DNA of 64,000 nt from Hydrangea macrophylla (Eukaryota > Streptophyta > Magnoliopsida > Cornales > Hydrangeaceae): NCBI GenBank assembly GCA_033977485.1, contig CM066993.1, positions 25,410,001 to 25,474,000 on the forward strand. Reading direction: 5' to 3'. A program made the position numbers and the translations under genes. Shown in pieces: positions 54,401 to 64,000 of this stretch (position 1 is its first letter; every line of letters begins with the position of its first letter). Under the pieces are notes generated by a model. It did no database searches, was not told where the DNA came from, and worked only from the letters and a program-made list of their open reading frames with translations.

Positions 54401-56551
54401 ATCTGTGAATGTGATTACAGGCTTACAAGGCTTTGAAGAGATCATGTTTACTAGATCTTCGGGAGTAGTATTGACAGAAACATCCAAACGATTGAGAGTA
54501 TCGAGCATGGCCTGCCTGTGTTTGTGAGAGGTCATAAGTAATCCCCATACTGAGATCCAAGCTTGTGTTTTCTTCAATTGCTTTAGGATTTCATCTTCTT
54601 CTTCGCTCACGGCTCCTTTACCAGCCTCTTTTGCTTTGACGACTTCTTTCTCATTCCATGTTTCTTTTCCACGATTTTCTAACTCATGAGGCTTGAAATG
54701 ACGTCCGGAACGGGTCAAGTGGTTTGCTTCATTGGTGATCCAGATAGACTCAAGTTCTTTGGCTAACTTTTCGGTGCCAACAGTGATTTTCCAAACAGAA
54801 TCATCGGGGATTATGGTATTATTAACGGAATCATCCTCATCATCATACCACCAATCTTCTTCTTCTTCCATCATTGCAATAAGATCGTCATCTTTGATTT
54901 CAAGGTTCTCGACAGGCTTTAGCAATTCTTCTATCGGCTCAGTGCTTTGTTTCTCGGTGACTGCTTCTATGGGCTTTTCTTCCTCATACCAGATCGAGTC
55001 GTCGGTGATGGCATTGGGATCCCACCATTCAATTGTAAGATTTCCGTTGGCTATTTCTTCTTCAAAAGCCAGTGCTTCTTCGACCCATTCTTCCTCTTCC
55101 ATATTCCTCAAGATGCAAATTGCAGCGTCTTCCGGAAGTTGAACATCCATAGCTGGTTGATTCGAGGATGTGATGTAGATCTTTGGGTTATAAATCTGAG
55201 ATCCTTCTTCTACAAAGTTAACATTTGGCGTGTTCCCCTTATGATTAGGGAGAGGATTCTTCTGAACATTTGGCTGAGAGGGAGGAGGGGAGATGACCCC
55301 TTTTTCAATCAAGTCTTCAATTTCATGGCGAAGTCTCCAGCATCTATCTGTGCTATGTCCACGGCCTTGATGAAAGTCACAAAAGAACTCTGTTTTGAAA
55401 CCCGGTGGAAGTGGATTTGGCTCTGGTTTAGGTTCCAATTTCTGCAAGTACCCTTTTTCTATCATTCTTTCAAGTGCGGTGCTTAGTGGCATCCCCAAGT
55501 CGGAAAATTCTCTTTTCTCTCTCGACTGTTTCTGATTTTGACTTCCTCTTGCATTAGCCATACTTCGACGCTCTTTCTGAAAAGGCTGAGGAGATAGTGT
55601 GTTGACGTCAGCAGACTGATGATAGACTGGCCTTTCTGTCTTTCTGTATCGATTGCTCGTGCTTTCTTTCTTGATCTTTCCATCTCTAATGGCATCTTCT
55701 ATCAAAGTTCCCACATCAAACAGCTGTTCGAAACTCACAATGGACTGAAATTCTAGCCTTTCCAAGTATTCGGGCTGTAGATTCTTGATGATCATTCGGA
55801 CTTGATCTTTTTCCGCTGGCCTGCTAGTCATTTGAGCAGCTTTAGCTCTCCAACGAGTAAGGAAACCTGCGAAGGATTCCCTGTACTCTTGTCGGGTGGT
55901 TTCTAGATCTCTTGCAGTTACATCAAACAACTGGTTATATGAATATTGAGCCACGAAAGCTTTGGCCAATGCCTCCCAATCTCTGGTTATGGCTGGTTCC
56001 AACGTCAAGTACCATGAAAGTGTTGCTCCACTCAAAACTCTTGGAAACAATAGAGCGAAGAGGTCAGATCCAATGCCCATGGGCTGCAAAGTTCCTACAT
56101 AAAGCCTCAGATAGCTCTTTGGATTTCCGGTTCCATTGAAAAATTCAATATGCGGCATCTTAAACTTCTCTGGGAGTTTGGCTTTTGGAGCGTCACACAA
56201 CCCTTCAACATCGAACAAATACTCATCCACCCCTTTGCTCTTTCTGATCACACTCTCTAGTTTGTCGATCTTGGCCAACTTGTCCTGAATTTCCTGATCT
56301 AGCTGAACCTTTGGTTGAACTGTCTCCCCAAAATCTTCTTCTTCATGATGCTCTGGAGGTGGTGGTGGTGGTGGATTAGTTAGCTGCTCAATCATTCTCA
56401 TCATAGTGGCAAGTTGTTCTCGATTCTGCTCCCTGCTCTGATCCAAGGCAGCTTGCATTACGGCCAATCTGGCTTCCATATCCGCTTCGTATGTCATATC
56501 TTCAACCCTAGTCGACTCGGCTGTTCCTTCTTCTAACCCTGATCTGATCAA
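51494..56551 (-). CDS. gag-pol: Tat Gag-protease-G-patch-RT-RNase H polyprotein
   Basis: A 1685-codon open frame. In order: a coiled N-terminus with a Pro run (about 59-66); the Gag core (about 135-270, FNGTGNPKSYLRLYVGTLQP); a zinc-knuckle-like CDFHQGRGHSTDRC at 391-404, with His at the second position; a very acidic linker (480-580); the protease active site VDNGSALNV near Asp748 with LLLGRPWLH at 818-826; a G-patch-like FPGMGLGRRQQG at 981-992; RT from about 1285 with the catalytic YVDD at 1437-1440; and the gypsy RNase H (1570-1680). In that RNase H the first catalytic Asp is missing (LSVSENVMGCML where the family has DAS), as is usual for Tat elements with a second RNase H. It ends LSEFDLIC-stop; the next residues of the family appear in another frame, so the stop marks a small deletion or frameshift. 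Confidence 0.93.
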   Translation of the reverse strand: MIRSGLEEGTAESTRVEDMTYEADMEARLAVMQAALDQSREQNREQLATMMRMIEQLTNPPPPPPPEHHEEEDFGETVQPKVQLDQEIQDKLAKIDKLESVIRKSKGVDEYLFDVEGLCDAPKAKLPEKFKMPHIEFFNGTGNPKSYLRLYVGTLQPMGIGSDLFALLFPRVLSGATLSWYLTLEPAITRDWEALAKAFVAQYSYNQLFDVTARDLETTRQEYRESFAGFLTRWRAKAAQMTSRPAEKDQVRMIIKNLQPEYLERLEFQSIVSFEQLFDVGTLIEDAIRDGKIKKESTSNRYRKTERPVYHQSADVNTLSPQPFQKERRSMANARGSQNQKQSREKREFSDLGMPLSTALERMIEKGYLQKLEPKPEPNPLPPGFKTEFFCDFHQGRGHSTDRCWRLRHEIEDLIEKGVISPPPSQPNVQKNPLPNHKGNTPNVNFVEEGSQIYNPKIYITSSNQPAMDVQLPEDAAICILRNMEEEEWVEEALAFEEEIANGNLTIEWWDPNAITDDSIWYEEEKPIEAVTEKQSTEPIEELLKPVENLEIKDDDLIAMMEEEEDWWYDDEDDSVNNTIIPDDSVWKITVGTEKLAKELESIWITNEANHLTRSGRHFKPHELENRGKETWNEKEVVKAKEAGKGAVSEEEDEILKQLKKTQAWISVWGLLMTSHKHRQAMLDTLNRLDVSVNTTPEDLVNMISSKPCKPVITFTDEDLPPEGAHHNRALYITVHCLGNRVPVCLVDNGSALNVCPLQTALRMGLSISELLPSTQTVRAYDNTKRAIVGMIKLKIEVGPLNKEADFQVIDIPASFNLLLGRPWLHVNDAVASTLHQKVKFIWKEDVVTIFGDSWIKEEGTSHGPVLEVQTPEEENELGGFNFVGMINEGAKKKKSVWDRLSYEKKLPDASVWGEEITPIKKKKPFITGREYRKMFEKGNPVAKDLQEEVGQNWIPEVMPLYFDQYANPKVAHMVRKMNYFPGMGLGRRQQGITEPPNFHEQKDKSGLGYQLTEEDKKKMTKGKGPMVVSGPRILNGYFVKEGDDFPFCGFPEPWYDPATKNIKPGFEIFFKHEFSDYEDPFLYTPPIKKERKDWAELMTSDDLNMLMDEELNMLMDAEEALGNVKEIKPIEGALNNWVIESEVNKSPPPFPRKSVKANMSHDVESAFAFDVPKNVNEMNEDFAYSSVSDDLDFEISEDLQRLIENENESACKIIEETLLINLDNEDNPQNVHIGTTLTSQESNELINLLKEFKDIFAWSYQDMPGIDPEIVQHHIPLFPNSKPVKQKLRRMRPEWTLKIKEEVEKQLKAGFLMATQYPEWIANIVPVPKKDGRIRVCVDFRDLNKASPKDDFPLPHIDVLVDSTAGHELLSFMDGFSGYNQILMAPEDREKTTFTTHWGTYCYRVMPFGLKNAGATYQRAATTLLHDMIHKEVEVYVDDMIVKSKERSGHLTALAKFFERLRKYRMRLNPQKCTFGVTTGKLLGFLITQRGIEVDPTKIKAIMDMPPPTNEKEVRGFLGRIQFISRFISKLTATCDPLFSLLRKGKKFEWDNQCQEAFDKIKAYLSNPPVLSPPKSGKPLLLYLSVSENVMGCMLSQEGDEGRTEKAIYYLSKRMTGYELKYSPLEKTCWALVWATRRLRHYMLAFPVVLISRMDPLKYLFEKPALTGRISRWTLMLSEFDLIC

Positions 56552-57911
56552 ACGGCTGTTCGGAGCTCTGACCCAGAAAGGAGTACAACTTTTCGGTCCT
56601 ATCTTTTCTTATCTGGTTTATTTAGGGATTTTCAAATAATCAGGTATCTTTATTGCAAAAGAATTTTTCAAAGAATGATATAAGAAGGTGGATTTACAAA
56701 GATGGAAATCATAAATGGAAAATCATTTCCTTTTTCAAAAACATTTTTCTTAAAATCAAAGAAATCTTTTCAAGCTTTCAAAATTCTGAGGAAAACAAAT
56801 CTTTTCTTTTGAAAGTATATTAGAGGCGTCGCACTCGTGAGTCGTATATGCAATGCTCGTGTAGTGCATGCAAATGCAGATGAAATGCAATCTAATCTAA
56901 ATGCAATGCACCTTAATCTAGCTTAGACCTAGCACATCAGCACATAAGCACATAAGATTCCTTGAGTATGCTAATCACCCTACTAATCCAATCATTATCC
57001 AAGGATTTTGAGTTTTGAAATTCTTGATGGTTCAGGTTTGAAAATTGAAATTTTTCATGAAAATCTTTGAAAAAGATGGGGAGATTTGTAATTTTCAAAA
57101 GAATTTTTGAACCATCAATGCTTGTGGTGAGAAATCATGATTCTTAAAAATTGAGGTGGGAATTTTGAAATTCTAAGATCTGAGAGGAAGATTTTGAAAT
57201 TGAATCATCATGATTTCTTGAAGACCAAAGTAAAATTTTTTTTTTTTTGAAATTCTCTAAAATCTAGGAGAATTTGAAATTGAATCATCAAAGTGTGATC
57301 ATGATTTCTGGAAATAGGAATTTTGAAATTCTCTAAAATCTAAGGAGAATTTTGGAAAGATTTTGTGAAAGTGAATCTCAAAGCAAATTTTCAAAAGGGA
57401 TATTCTTGGAATTTTCAAAAGACTTGGGGTTTTTCAAAGAAGTGCTTATAGTTTCAAAAATTTTCAAAATTGTCCTCAAATAATGATTGGATGTTCGGAT
57501 AAAGACCATACTATCCTAGAGGAATCCACCATACAAGGTTTGATGATGCCTTCGCATACACGTCCTCATCATCCACATAATCCCTTACGGGCAAGCACAA
57601 GTAATTCATCACATTGTCCTAATCAAAGATGATAATCAAGATCCTAATTGAAGGGTTCTATAGAAACTATATGCAAAGGCCGGGTTTTAGTCTCATAAAG
57701 GGTCCATTAGCAAGCTCAGCGGTGTGGTTGACCGCCTCCCCGAGGGCGTGCCGTTCACACATAGGCTCTATATACCGCACGCGGTACAAGGCTAACGGTG
57801 ACTACATGCTACCAAAACTCTTGACAAATAGAGGAAAGATGACTCTCTATCTTCAAGGCAATGATCTCAAGCAGTCGCGGTGAAAGAACAATGCAAGTGC
57901 AAATGCAGGCA
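56552..57911 (-). other. Tat 5' untranslated region, primer site absent
   Basis: About 1.36 kb of AT-rich noncoding DNA with many attttgaaattc-type short repeats (57000-57480). It matches 16140-17270 and 31306-31946 in several phrases. Where those elements have cagagtcgcca just before the LTR, this one passes straight from gcaaatgcaggca into the LTR body, so the tRNA-Arg primer site is missing. Confidence 0.75.
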
Positions 57912-60900
57912 GAATGAGGAGGTCCTGACGCTCTCCCTCGATAGTGTCCCGGGACGGATCCCAAGGAGCACACTTCAGGGAAAACTAGGACTTCCTCACG
58001 CGATCCTAGAGACAAAGAGTCGCCACCTAATTTTTATCGGGAATTAGGAAACCCAAGTTTGACTCGCCCAAAATTGAATAAGGTTACTCGCCCTTCATTA
58101 CCAGAAACAAGGTTCGGGGGTCTTGGTACGAGAGGGGAAGGAGCCCAAGCAGGACTAAAGCACCCCCTCCTCGCCCTACCGAATGGTAGGCCTTGATTCA
58201 AATATCCTTGTTATTAATTCATAATAGATGTTGTTTCCTCAAACATACTAGATAGATATATACATGGCAAAAAGAAACATCTAATGAAAATCATTTCAAG
58301 AGACTAAATCAAGTAGAAAGCGGATGCTCATGCAATACAAGGGAGAAGTATACTCACAGTGGCTAGTCCCGCCCGGGACCGATGCAAATAAAGTAAACAT
58401 GTCATGATATGCAAAGGGAACGAGAAGACTTACATTGGTTGACTCAAGCGGAGTCGCGAAAGCAAAAAGAATGGAAACGTGCAATGCAATCATGCAACAA
58501 TCCTAGATAAGATGTCTCTAACAAATAATCATATAAACGGAGACTATCCTAAAGGAATTGTGTCGTTGAAATCAAAGTTGTAAACCTAGAAAAATTCTAA
58601 GAGAAAGGATAGAGATAGTACACGATACATGGGCACTAAGCCACATGTAGACGAGGCAAACCACAAATCGAAGTCCGGGTCCGAGGCACTTAATTCTCTG
58701 CACTAATACACCAAAGAATACCCAAGCATTGCAAAAATACAAGCAAACAAATGATATGCATGATAAACAAAGAAAACATGTCATCAATCAAATTTCCAGA
58801 TTCAGCAACCTCTAATGAATCCTATCAAAAGTGGTCTTAAACATGAGCTGGATAAAAACCCTTTTACAGAAAGTTAGATACATGTCTTAGGGAACTTCTC
58901 CAAAAAGTGGGACCTCAATATCAATTTTATTGTTTGAGAAATAAATGTTTTGGGAATAGTGGATCAGGACTGTCCACTGTTCTTGTAAAAATTATAATTA
59001 AATCTACAAAAATCATATGAAGCTCTATTTGGTGTCAAAAGAAAGCTATTTCATTGTAGTATATGATAAAAATAAACCCATGGACATTCTGTAATCACAA
59101 GGTTTCTGAAAAAGTGTTTTAAACAGACTCTGTTATTCTGGAAATTTGGTATCATTTGACAAATGAATGCAAAACATAATAGAAGTATAATAGAAGTTCA
59201 TGAATCATGTTAACCAAGTTGATTTAAGCTTTTGATCTCTCATCCATTTATCCTAGGTGATTTCTAAACCAAGTTTTATTCATCAATTGTTGTTGAGTGA
59301 TCAAGGTATGACCATTTTGTATACATAATCATATTTGTAATTAAACTTAGAAAATTCCAGAATAGTTGTATCAACTTTAAACGCTTAGAAAACGATCCTA
59401 ACTCGATCGTATGCTCACGATTTTACATCGGCATATAGATATATGAGTTAGGAATCATCCCCAAAAAGCGGAACGTCGATAACTATTATAGATTTTCTGA
59501 AATTCAAGCACAAAGAGACGATGTTCAAATCTGTCAACCGATTTCTCAACAATTTCTAAAAATAGTATATGAATCCTAAAAGCTCTCAAAACGGACCGGA
59601 TGAAAGCTAATTCATCAAAGTTTACCCAGAAAATTTGAAATCCATCAAACTATGGGTTTTGATGGACCAAATCTAATGGACAAAACCAATCTGCTTTGCT
59701 GAATTTTTATCTAGTTCATTTTAAAGTGTGAGGAAAACATTTTAGTGATAGTTGAAGCTTATTAGAGAGATCAAACTCATAGATCAACTTAATTATCATG
59801 ATTCCCAATCAATTTAGCCCTCAAGTTCTATGAAGAACTTTTAGATCAAGGATCAAAGGGACTTATAAATATCATGTTGGAGATGAAATTCAATAGGAAT
59901 CCTAGGTAATAGGAATAATCAAGAGATAGGTATGAACATAGAAATCATCCTTCTCATAGACCATATTTCCAAACCATCATGGAATTCAAAATAGATATAT
60001 GTATATATATATAATCATGTATGCATGAATCTAGACTAAAATTGAAGAATGAAACCAAAATTGAAAATCAAAGTGAAAAACAATCTCTAATTGTAAATTA
60101 TCAATAAAAATCAAAGAGATTTGGATCTAACTATGTGAGTGTGTGAAGAACATGAGAGGAAGAAGATGAGTGTTCTAATAAGTAGAAATAGAACTAAGTT
60201 AGATCCAAATCTTATAGATCTATATATACAAAGTAGGAATTAGAGATGAACTATAGTGTTTACCTCTTGGAGGATTCTCAATTACAAGACCAAAATTGAT
60301 TTGAAGATCTTCTTCTTCAAGTGTTATTCAAGTGTTCTTCAAGCACTCATCCATGGAAGTTGAGGGAGGCAATTGATGTTCAAATTGTGGTCTAATTAGC
60401 CTAAGTTAATCTAAATTCAATTCATAATTTTCTCTCTCTAGAATTCACCTAAATTGAAAGTATATTCAAAGTATACTTATCTCTCTTGTATGTGCTTCTA
60501 TGTGTGTTTGTATCTCCAAGTATATTCAAGTGTATCTCTTCCAAGTGTCTAGTGTGTTAAGATGTGATCTCATATGAGATGTATGAGATCTTATATAGAG
60601 TTTTGAAGACTTAGCTCTTAAGTTTCAGGGTTAAAACAGGATTTTTAGAGCTTAAAAGAGGGTTAAAATGGCCATTTCGGAGCCTAAACGCAATTTCCAG
60701 GCAATTTCCTCGCAGTGGGAAGCTTCTAGAAGGGTCTGGAACTCAAAAAGCTCCGTGGAGGACACAAATGGAAGTGGCGGTTATGGTGGGACCCGCCACC
60801 CCTATACCCAAAACCGCCATTTACTATTTGGGTCCCTCTGGTCACCCACAAGCTCTGTTTCAAAAATCACGTGCACTGCTTTTCCAGATTTTTGTAAAAA

Positions 60901-61383
60901 TGCTTTTTGGTGTCCGAAATCGTCCGTTTACGTACCGTTGGAAAGCTGTCAGGTTGAATTTCAGTATAAAAATATTTCCAGAGGTTTTATAATGAGAATT
61001 GAAGTCCAATTGAAGTCCGGAAGTCCTCCGGAACTTTCGTCGTCTTTTTGAAATCAAATGACGTCTTTTCCAAAATTGCTTTCAAATGTGCGTCGATTTC
61101 GAACTTTTCTTTAAAATTGAATCTCTGGATACCTAGAATACTGCGTTTAGAACACTTAATGTTCATATAACCCTGAGAGAATATGAATTCTGAGAGATGA
61201 TTTTGACAAAACCGGGATTTATCCATGGAAAAGGGCTTTTCTGAGCTTGAAGTCACTTTCCGAAGTCCGATCTTCTGATTGTGTGGAATCCAGTACCTTC
61301 CACGGGGTACTTTTCATCATCGAATCCTCCAAGACGTTGTCCACCCTAAATCCTATCAGTGTGGTCAAAATTGGGTGTCTACA
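57912..61383 (-). repeat. Tat 5' LTR (right copy)
   Basis: Pairs with 40489-43960 without an indel and ends gggtgtctaca. The inner 13 bases present in the left copy (tgtggaccactgc) are missing. A minus-strand TATA box lies at about 60591-60600 and the GC-rich inverted repeat at 60775-60823. This LTR should drive the element's genomic RNA. The ORFs inside repeat those of the left LTR and are not genes. Confidence 0.95.
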
Positions 61384-61388
61384 TTAGT
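61384..61388. other. Target site duplication, right
   Basis: ttagt, the partner of 40471-40475. Confidence 0.9.
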
Positions 61389-61616
61389 ACCCGGAACGAA
61401 TCCATTATCCAAGATCCCTTATCGTATGGCCCCAACGGAAATGCTAGAGCTAAAGAAGAAAGTACAAGAGTTAGAAGATCTTGGATTTATTAGACCAAGC
61501 ACGTCACCTTAGGGAGCCCCGGTTCTATTTGTTAGAAAGAAGGATGGAAATCTTCGACTCTATATCGACTGCAGAGAGTTGAATAAGGTCACCATCAAGG
61601 ACAAGTACCCCCTTCT
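61389..61616 (+). pseudogene. pol: Chromovirus RT, N-terminal fragment
   Basis: The frame continues the chromovirus polyprotein: [40 protein letters not shown], then an in-frame TAG at 61510 where the family has Trp, followed by [20 protein letters not shown] and [14 protein letters not shown]. It is cut at 61616 by an inverted LTR, before the catalytic motif. Confidence 0.88.
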
Positions 61617-62755
61617 GTCACACCCCGAAGTACAAAAAATAGGGAAAAACAAAATTTCCTTTATGGGTTCTTAGATACGTGACTGGTTTGTGAGTGTCAC
61701 CTGATTGTCCAAACATGCTTATAACAATAATGTGATATGGGAAAGTGACGAAGTTCAGCGGAAGTAGAAATTTAAAATATCCAAGTCTTACATCAGTAGT
61801 ATATTACAGGCCAAAAAGATATCCAAAAGATACATATTACAAGACCAGCTAAACTATTACATCACTAACATAATAATAACAGAACTATAACAAAAGAAAA
61901 GCTCCAAAGTCTTCAGCTGGCGAAACTGTAGACTTCCTCGTAGTAATCTTCACTAGCATAGTCTTCAGTAGTAAAGTCAACATCTTGATAGCAGTCGACT
62001 CCGTCTGGACCTACAAAGGCTGGACGTGGAAGGTCCAGCGGCATGAAAAGCCGTTAGCATTTAAGCTAAGTGAGGGTCCCCTTAAGGTTACCACCACTTA
62101 AGGTAAGTTATTCTTCATCTCTTCTTATTTCTCGAAACCATAACTCGTTCATCATTTCTTATTCTCGATACTATGTCTTGTTCGTCTTTTCTTATTCTCA
62201 AAATCATGTCATATTTAAACCCAATCATTCCTTTTGAAACTTATCCCAGAACTGAATTGACGAATGACATTAACTAAAAGAAGACTTAACTCCAAACGCA
62301 TTTACTGGTCAAGAAAGAACAACACTCAACAACGAATAGTTAACTGTCGCCCAATTGGCACTCAAACTGTCGCCCAAATGGCATAAGTGTGCGGGACATT
62401 AACAATCTCTTGGTCGAACACGTCATGCCGATCCTCAGGTCGCCCGCATGTTACCGAACACGTCATGCCGATCCTCAGACCAAGGGTACGGGAAATTAAT
62501 AATCACTTGGACAAACACGTCATGCCGATCCTCAGGTCAATCGTACATAACCGAGCACGTCATACCGATCCTCAGTCTAAGGGTGCGGAAAAATAATCAA
62601 CCACTTGATCGAACACGTCACGACGATCCTCAGGTCATCCGCACTTGACCGAACACGTCATGTCGATCCTCAGATCAAGGAACAAAACATAACTCACCAA
62701 TCGACACAATTTTTCCTTCACACTTGTATAAGGTACTTGTTCTCAATCTTGCGAC
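61617..62755 (-). repeat. Inverted Del/Tekay-like LTR fragment
   Basis: It starts tgtcacaccccgaagtac, the reverse complement of an LTR end like gtcggggtgtaaca at 38777. The phrases tacgtgactggtttgtgag and gaccacgt-type blocks on the reverse strand match aaccagtcacgt near 38691. The part gctggacgtggaaggtccag to catttaagctaagtgag (62020-62072) is the inverted counterpart of 38290-38352. It inserted into, or recombined with, the chromovirus RT. The right end is not defined. Confidence 0.7.
62385..62690. repeat. Tandem repeat, 97-bp higher-order unit
   Basis: The motif cgaacacgtcatgccgatcc followed by tcag occurs about six times, starting near 62415, 62455, 62512, 62552, 62610 and 62650. Spacings alternate between about 40 and 57, making a 97-bp composite in three copies. 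It sits in the LTR at the place where the plus-strand LTR has its 81-bp array, but the sequence is different. Confidence 0.85.
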
Positions 62756-62756
62756 G

Positions 62757-64000
62757 ACTTGACGTAAAGCACAAGAAAAGCCACCACTTTCCCTTCACAC
62801 TTCTTGTATACGCAAGGTTCATCCAGATTTTGTATGAAACCAAACGACTTGATGGCTCGGTCATATCGGATGTTCCAACTCTTGGATGCTTGCTTAAGCC
62901 CATAAATGGACTTTTGCAACTTGCATACCAAGTTACCTTTCCGACCAGCTATGAACCCTTCTGGTTGCTGCATATAGATGTCCTCCTCAAGATTGCCATT
63001 CAAGAATGCAGTCTTGACGTCCATCTACCAGATCTCATAATCTATACATACAGTAATGGATAAGACTATTCTGGTGGACTTGAGTATGGCTACCGGCGAG
63101 AAGGTTTCCTCATAGTCAATGCCTTCCCTCTAAGTATAACCTTTCGCTACAAGCCTAGCCTTAAAGGTCTCAACATTTCAACCAGATCCTATTTTCCTCT
63201 TGTAGACCCACTTGCAACAAATGGGTTTAATATTGGCTGGAAGTTCTACAAGATCCCACACCTGATTAGAATCCATAGATTCCTATTCAGCCTTCATAGC
63301 TTTAACCCAATGAACTGAATCAACATCAGCCATTACCTCTTTGTATGTGGCAGGATCAGATTCAGATTCAGATTCAGATTCTATGGAGACAGCTTCAAAA
63401 ACTTCTCCTAAGAACATGTATCTATGAGGCTGACTGATAATCCTCCCACTACGACGAGGTACTGGTACAGAAATGGGTGAAGAAGTGGTGTTTTCTTGAT
63501 TTACATCGTTATTAACTGCGAGTTGGACTGAGGGCTCTCCTTCTATCTCTCTAAGATCTATTCTTCCCTTAGGTTTATGGTTCATGATATAATTATCTTC
63601 CAATAAAACAACATTTGTACTAACAAACACTTTCTATTCTCTTGGATCATAAAAATACCATCCATAAGTACCCTTTGGATACCCAAAGAAGTAACATACT
63701 TGTGATCTAGAATCCAACTTGATCATCTTTCCTTTCAGCACATGTGCCGGACACCCCCATATCCGGATATGTTGCAAAGAAGGCTTGCGCCCAATCCATA
63801 TCTCTCGTGGTGTCTTGGGAAAAGATTTGCTTGTTACTAGATTTAGTATGTATATAGTAGTTTCCAAAGCATAACCCTAAATGAATAATGGCAACTCAGA
63901 ATAACTCATCATCAACCTAGTCATGTCTAAAAGAGTTCGATTCCTTCTCTCCGCTACACCGTTCTGCTGAGGCGTACCAGGTGTAGTCAACTGTGACAGA
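62757..64000 (-). pseudogene. pol: Ty1/copia pol fragment (integrase end and RT), broken
   Basis: Read on the minus strand: integrase residues with the catalytic Glu context TPGTPQQNGVAERRNR (about 63970-63923), ALETTIYILNLVTSK, SLQHIRIWGCPAHVLKG, FFGYPKGTYGWYFYDPRE (63867-63634), VFVSTNVVLLEDNYIMNHKP (63630 on), then the RT part WVYKRKIG, FKARLVAKGYT, DVKTAFLNGNLEEDIYMQQP and KLQKSIYGLKQASKSWN (63024 on) up to FLVLYV. The catalytic YVDD is lost at the break near 62757. Several stops interrupt it (for example at 63283 and 63637). The frame includes four to five copies of gattca (63353-63383), which insert Ser-Glu repeats. The element runs out of the window at 64000. Confidence 0.88.

Larger units (their letters stand above)
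40476..61383 (-). mobile_element. Young 20.9-kb Tat retrotransposon with antisense PMD gene
   Basis: The element has TG...CA LTRs of about 3.5 kb, a ttagt target duplication, a polypurine tract (agaggggcaaac on the minus strand) next to the left LTR, and on the minus strand Gag, protease, G-patch, RT, degenerate RNase H, then a second archaeal-type RNase H and integrase. The dual RNase H arrangement is diagnostic of the Tat clade (Ogre, Retand and relatives). On the plus strand a complete PMD gene lies between integrase and the 3' LTR. The LTRs show about seven differences. Defects: primer site missing, and a frameshift between the two pol ORFs at about 51494. Confidence 0.93.

Noticed and set aside
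51884..55486. Several plus-strand ORFs opposite the gag-pol frame
   Set aside because: They are shadows of the strongly supported minus-strand polyprotein; their peptides have no recognisable domains.
1..64000. Host genes, rRNA genes or viral insertions such as pararetroviruses
   Set aside because: I searched the frames for recognisable host domains and for pararetroviral coat or movement proteins and found none; all recognised coding sequence belongs to transposable elements or PMD genes.

Overview
The window is a piece of a large, repeat-rich angiosperm genome. I see no intact host gene. Nearly all of it is nested transposable elements: Ty3/gypsy retrotransposons of three lineages (Athila, Tat/Ogre-Retand-like, and a Del/Tekay-like chromovirus), a Ty1/copia fragment, a CACTA DNA-transposon end and several families of tandem repeats. 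The plant assignment rests on these lineages, on plant tRNA primer sites (Asp for Athila, Arg for Tat, initiator Met for the chromovirus), on short GT-AG introns and on plant mobile domain (PMD) proteins.

Layout. 1-430 is the end of a Tat-type LTR, followed (431-2900) by its tandem-repeat-rich 3' untranslated DNA. 3099-4310 is a truncated CACTA element. 4433-16139 is a decayed Athila element (+ strand) with gag, protease, RT-RNase H and two extra downstream ORFs, but no integrase. 16140-20322 is the 5' untranslated region, primer site and 5' LTR of a second Tat element (- strand), whose primer site carries 50 bases of tRNA-Arg. 20323-21240 is a chromovirus LTR fragment. 22249-24104 is a PMD pseudogene with its own promoter-like leader. 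24207-35130 is a gutted Tat element (- strand) with both LTRs but no coding region. 35131-40475 is the LTR, primer site and gag-pro remnant of a chromovirus, which continues at 61389-61616. It is split by a young, nearly complete 20.9-kb Tat element (40476-61383, - strand). 61617-62755 is an inverted chromovirus LTR, and 62757-64000 is a decayed copia pol fragment (- strand).

The centrepiece is the young Tat element. Its 3.5-kb LTRs differ at about seven sites and it is flanked by the 5-bp duplication ttagt. It encodes Gag-protease-G-patch-RT-RNase H in one 1685-codon ORF and a second, archaeal-type RNase H plus integrase in another. On the opposite strand, tail to tail with pol, it carries an apparently intact six-exon PMD gene (about 581 aa, all five introns in phase 0). 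Because the gene is antisense to the genomic RNA, its introns would survive retrotransposition. The element appears to have lost its primer binding site and has a frameshift between its two pol ORFs, so it is probably a recently disabled copy of an active family.

The Tat elements share cis architecture despite divergent sequence: a GC-rich inverted-repeat block upstream of the TATA box, repeated copies of a hairpin-like motif, repeated polypurine-tract-like motifs in the internal 3' region, and a fast-changing tandem-repeat segment next to the 3' LTR.
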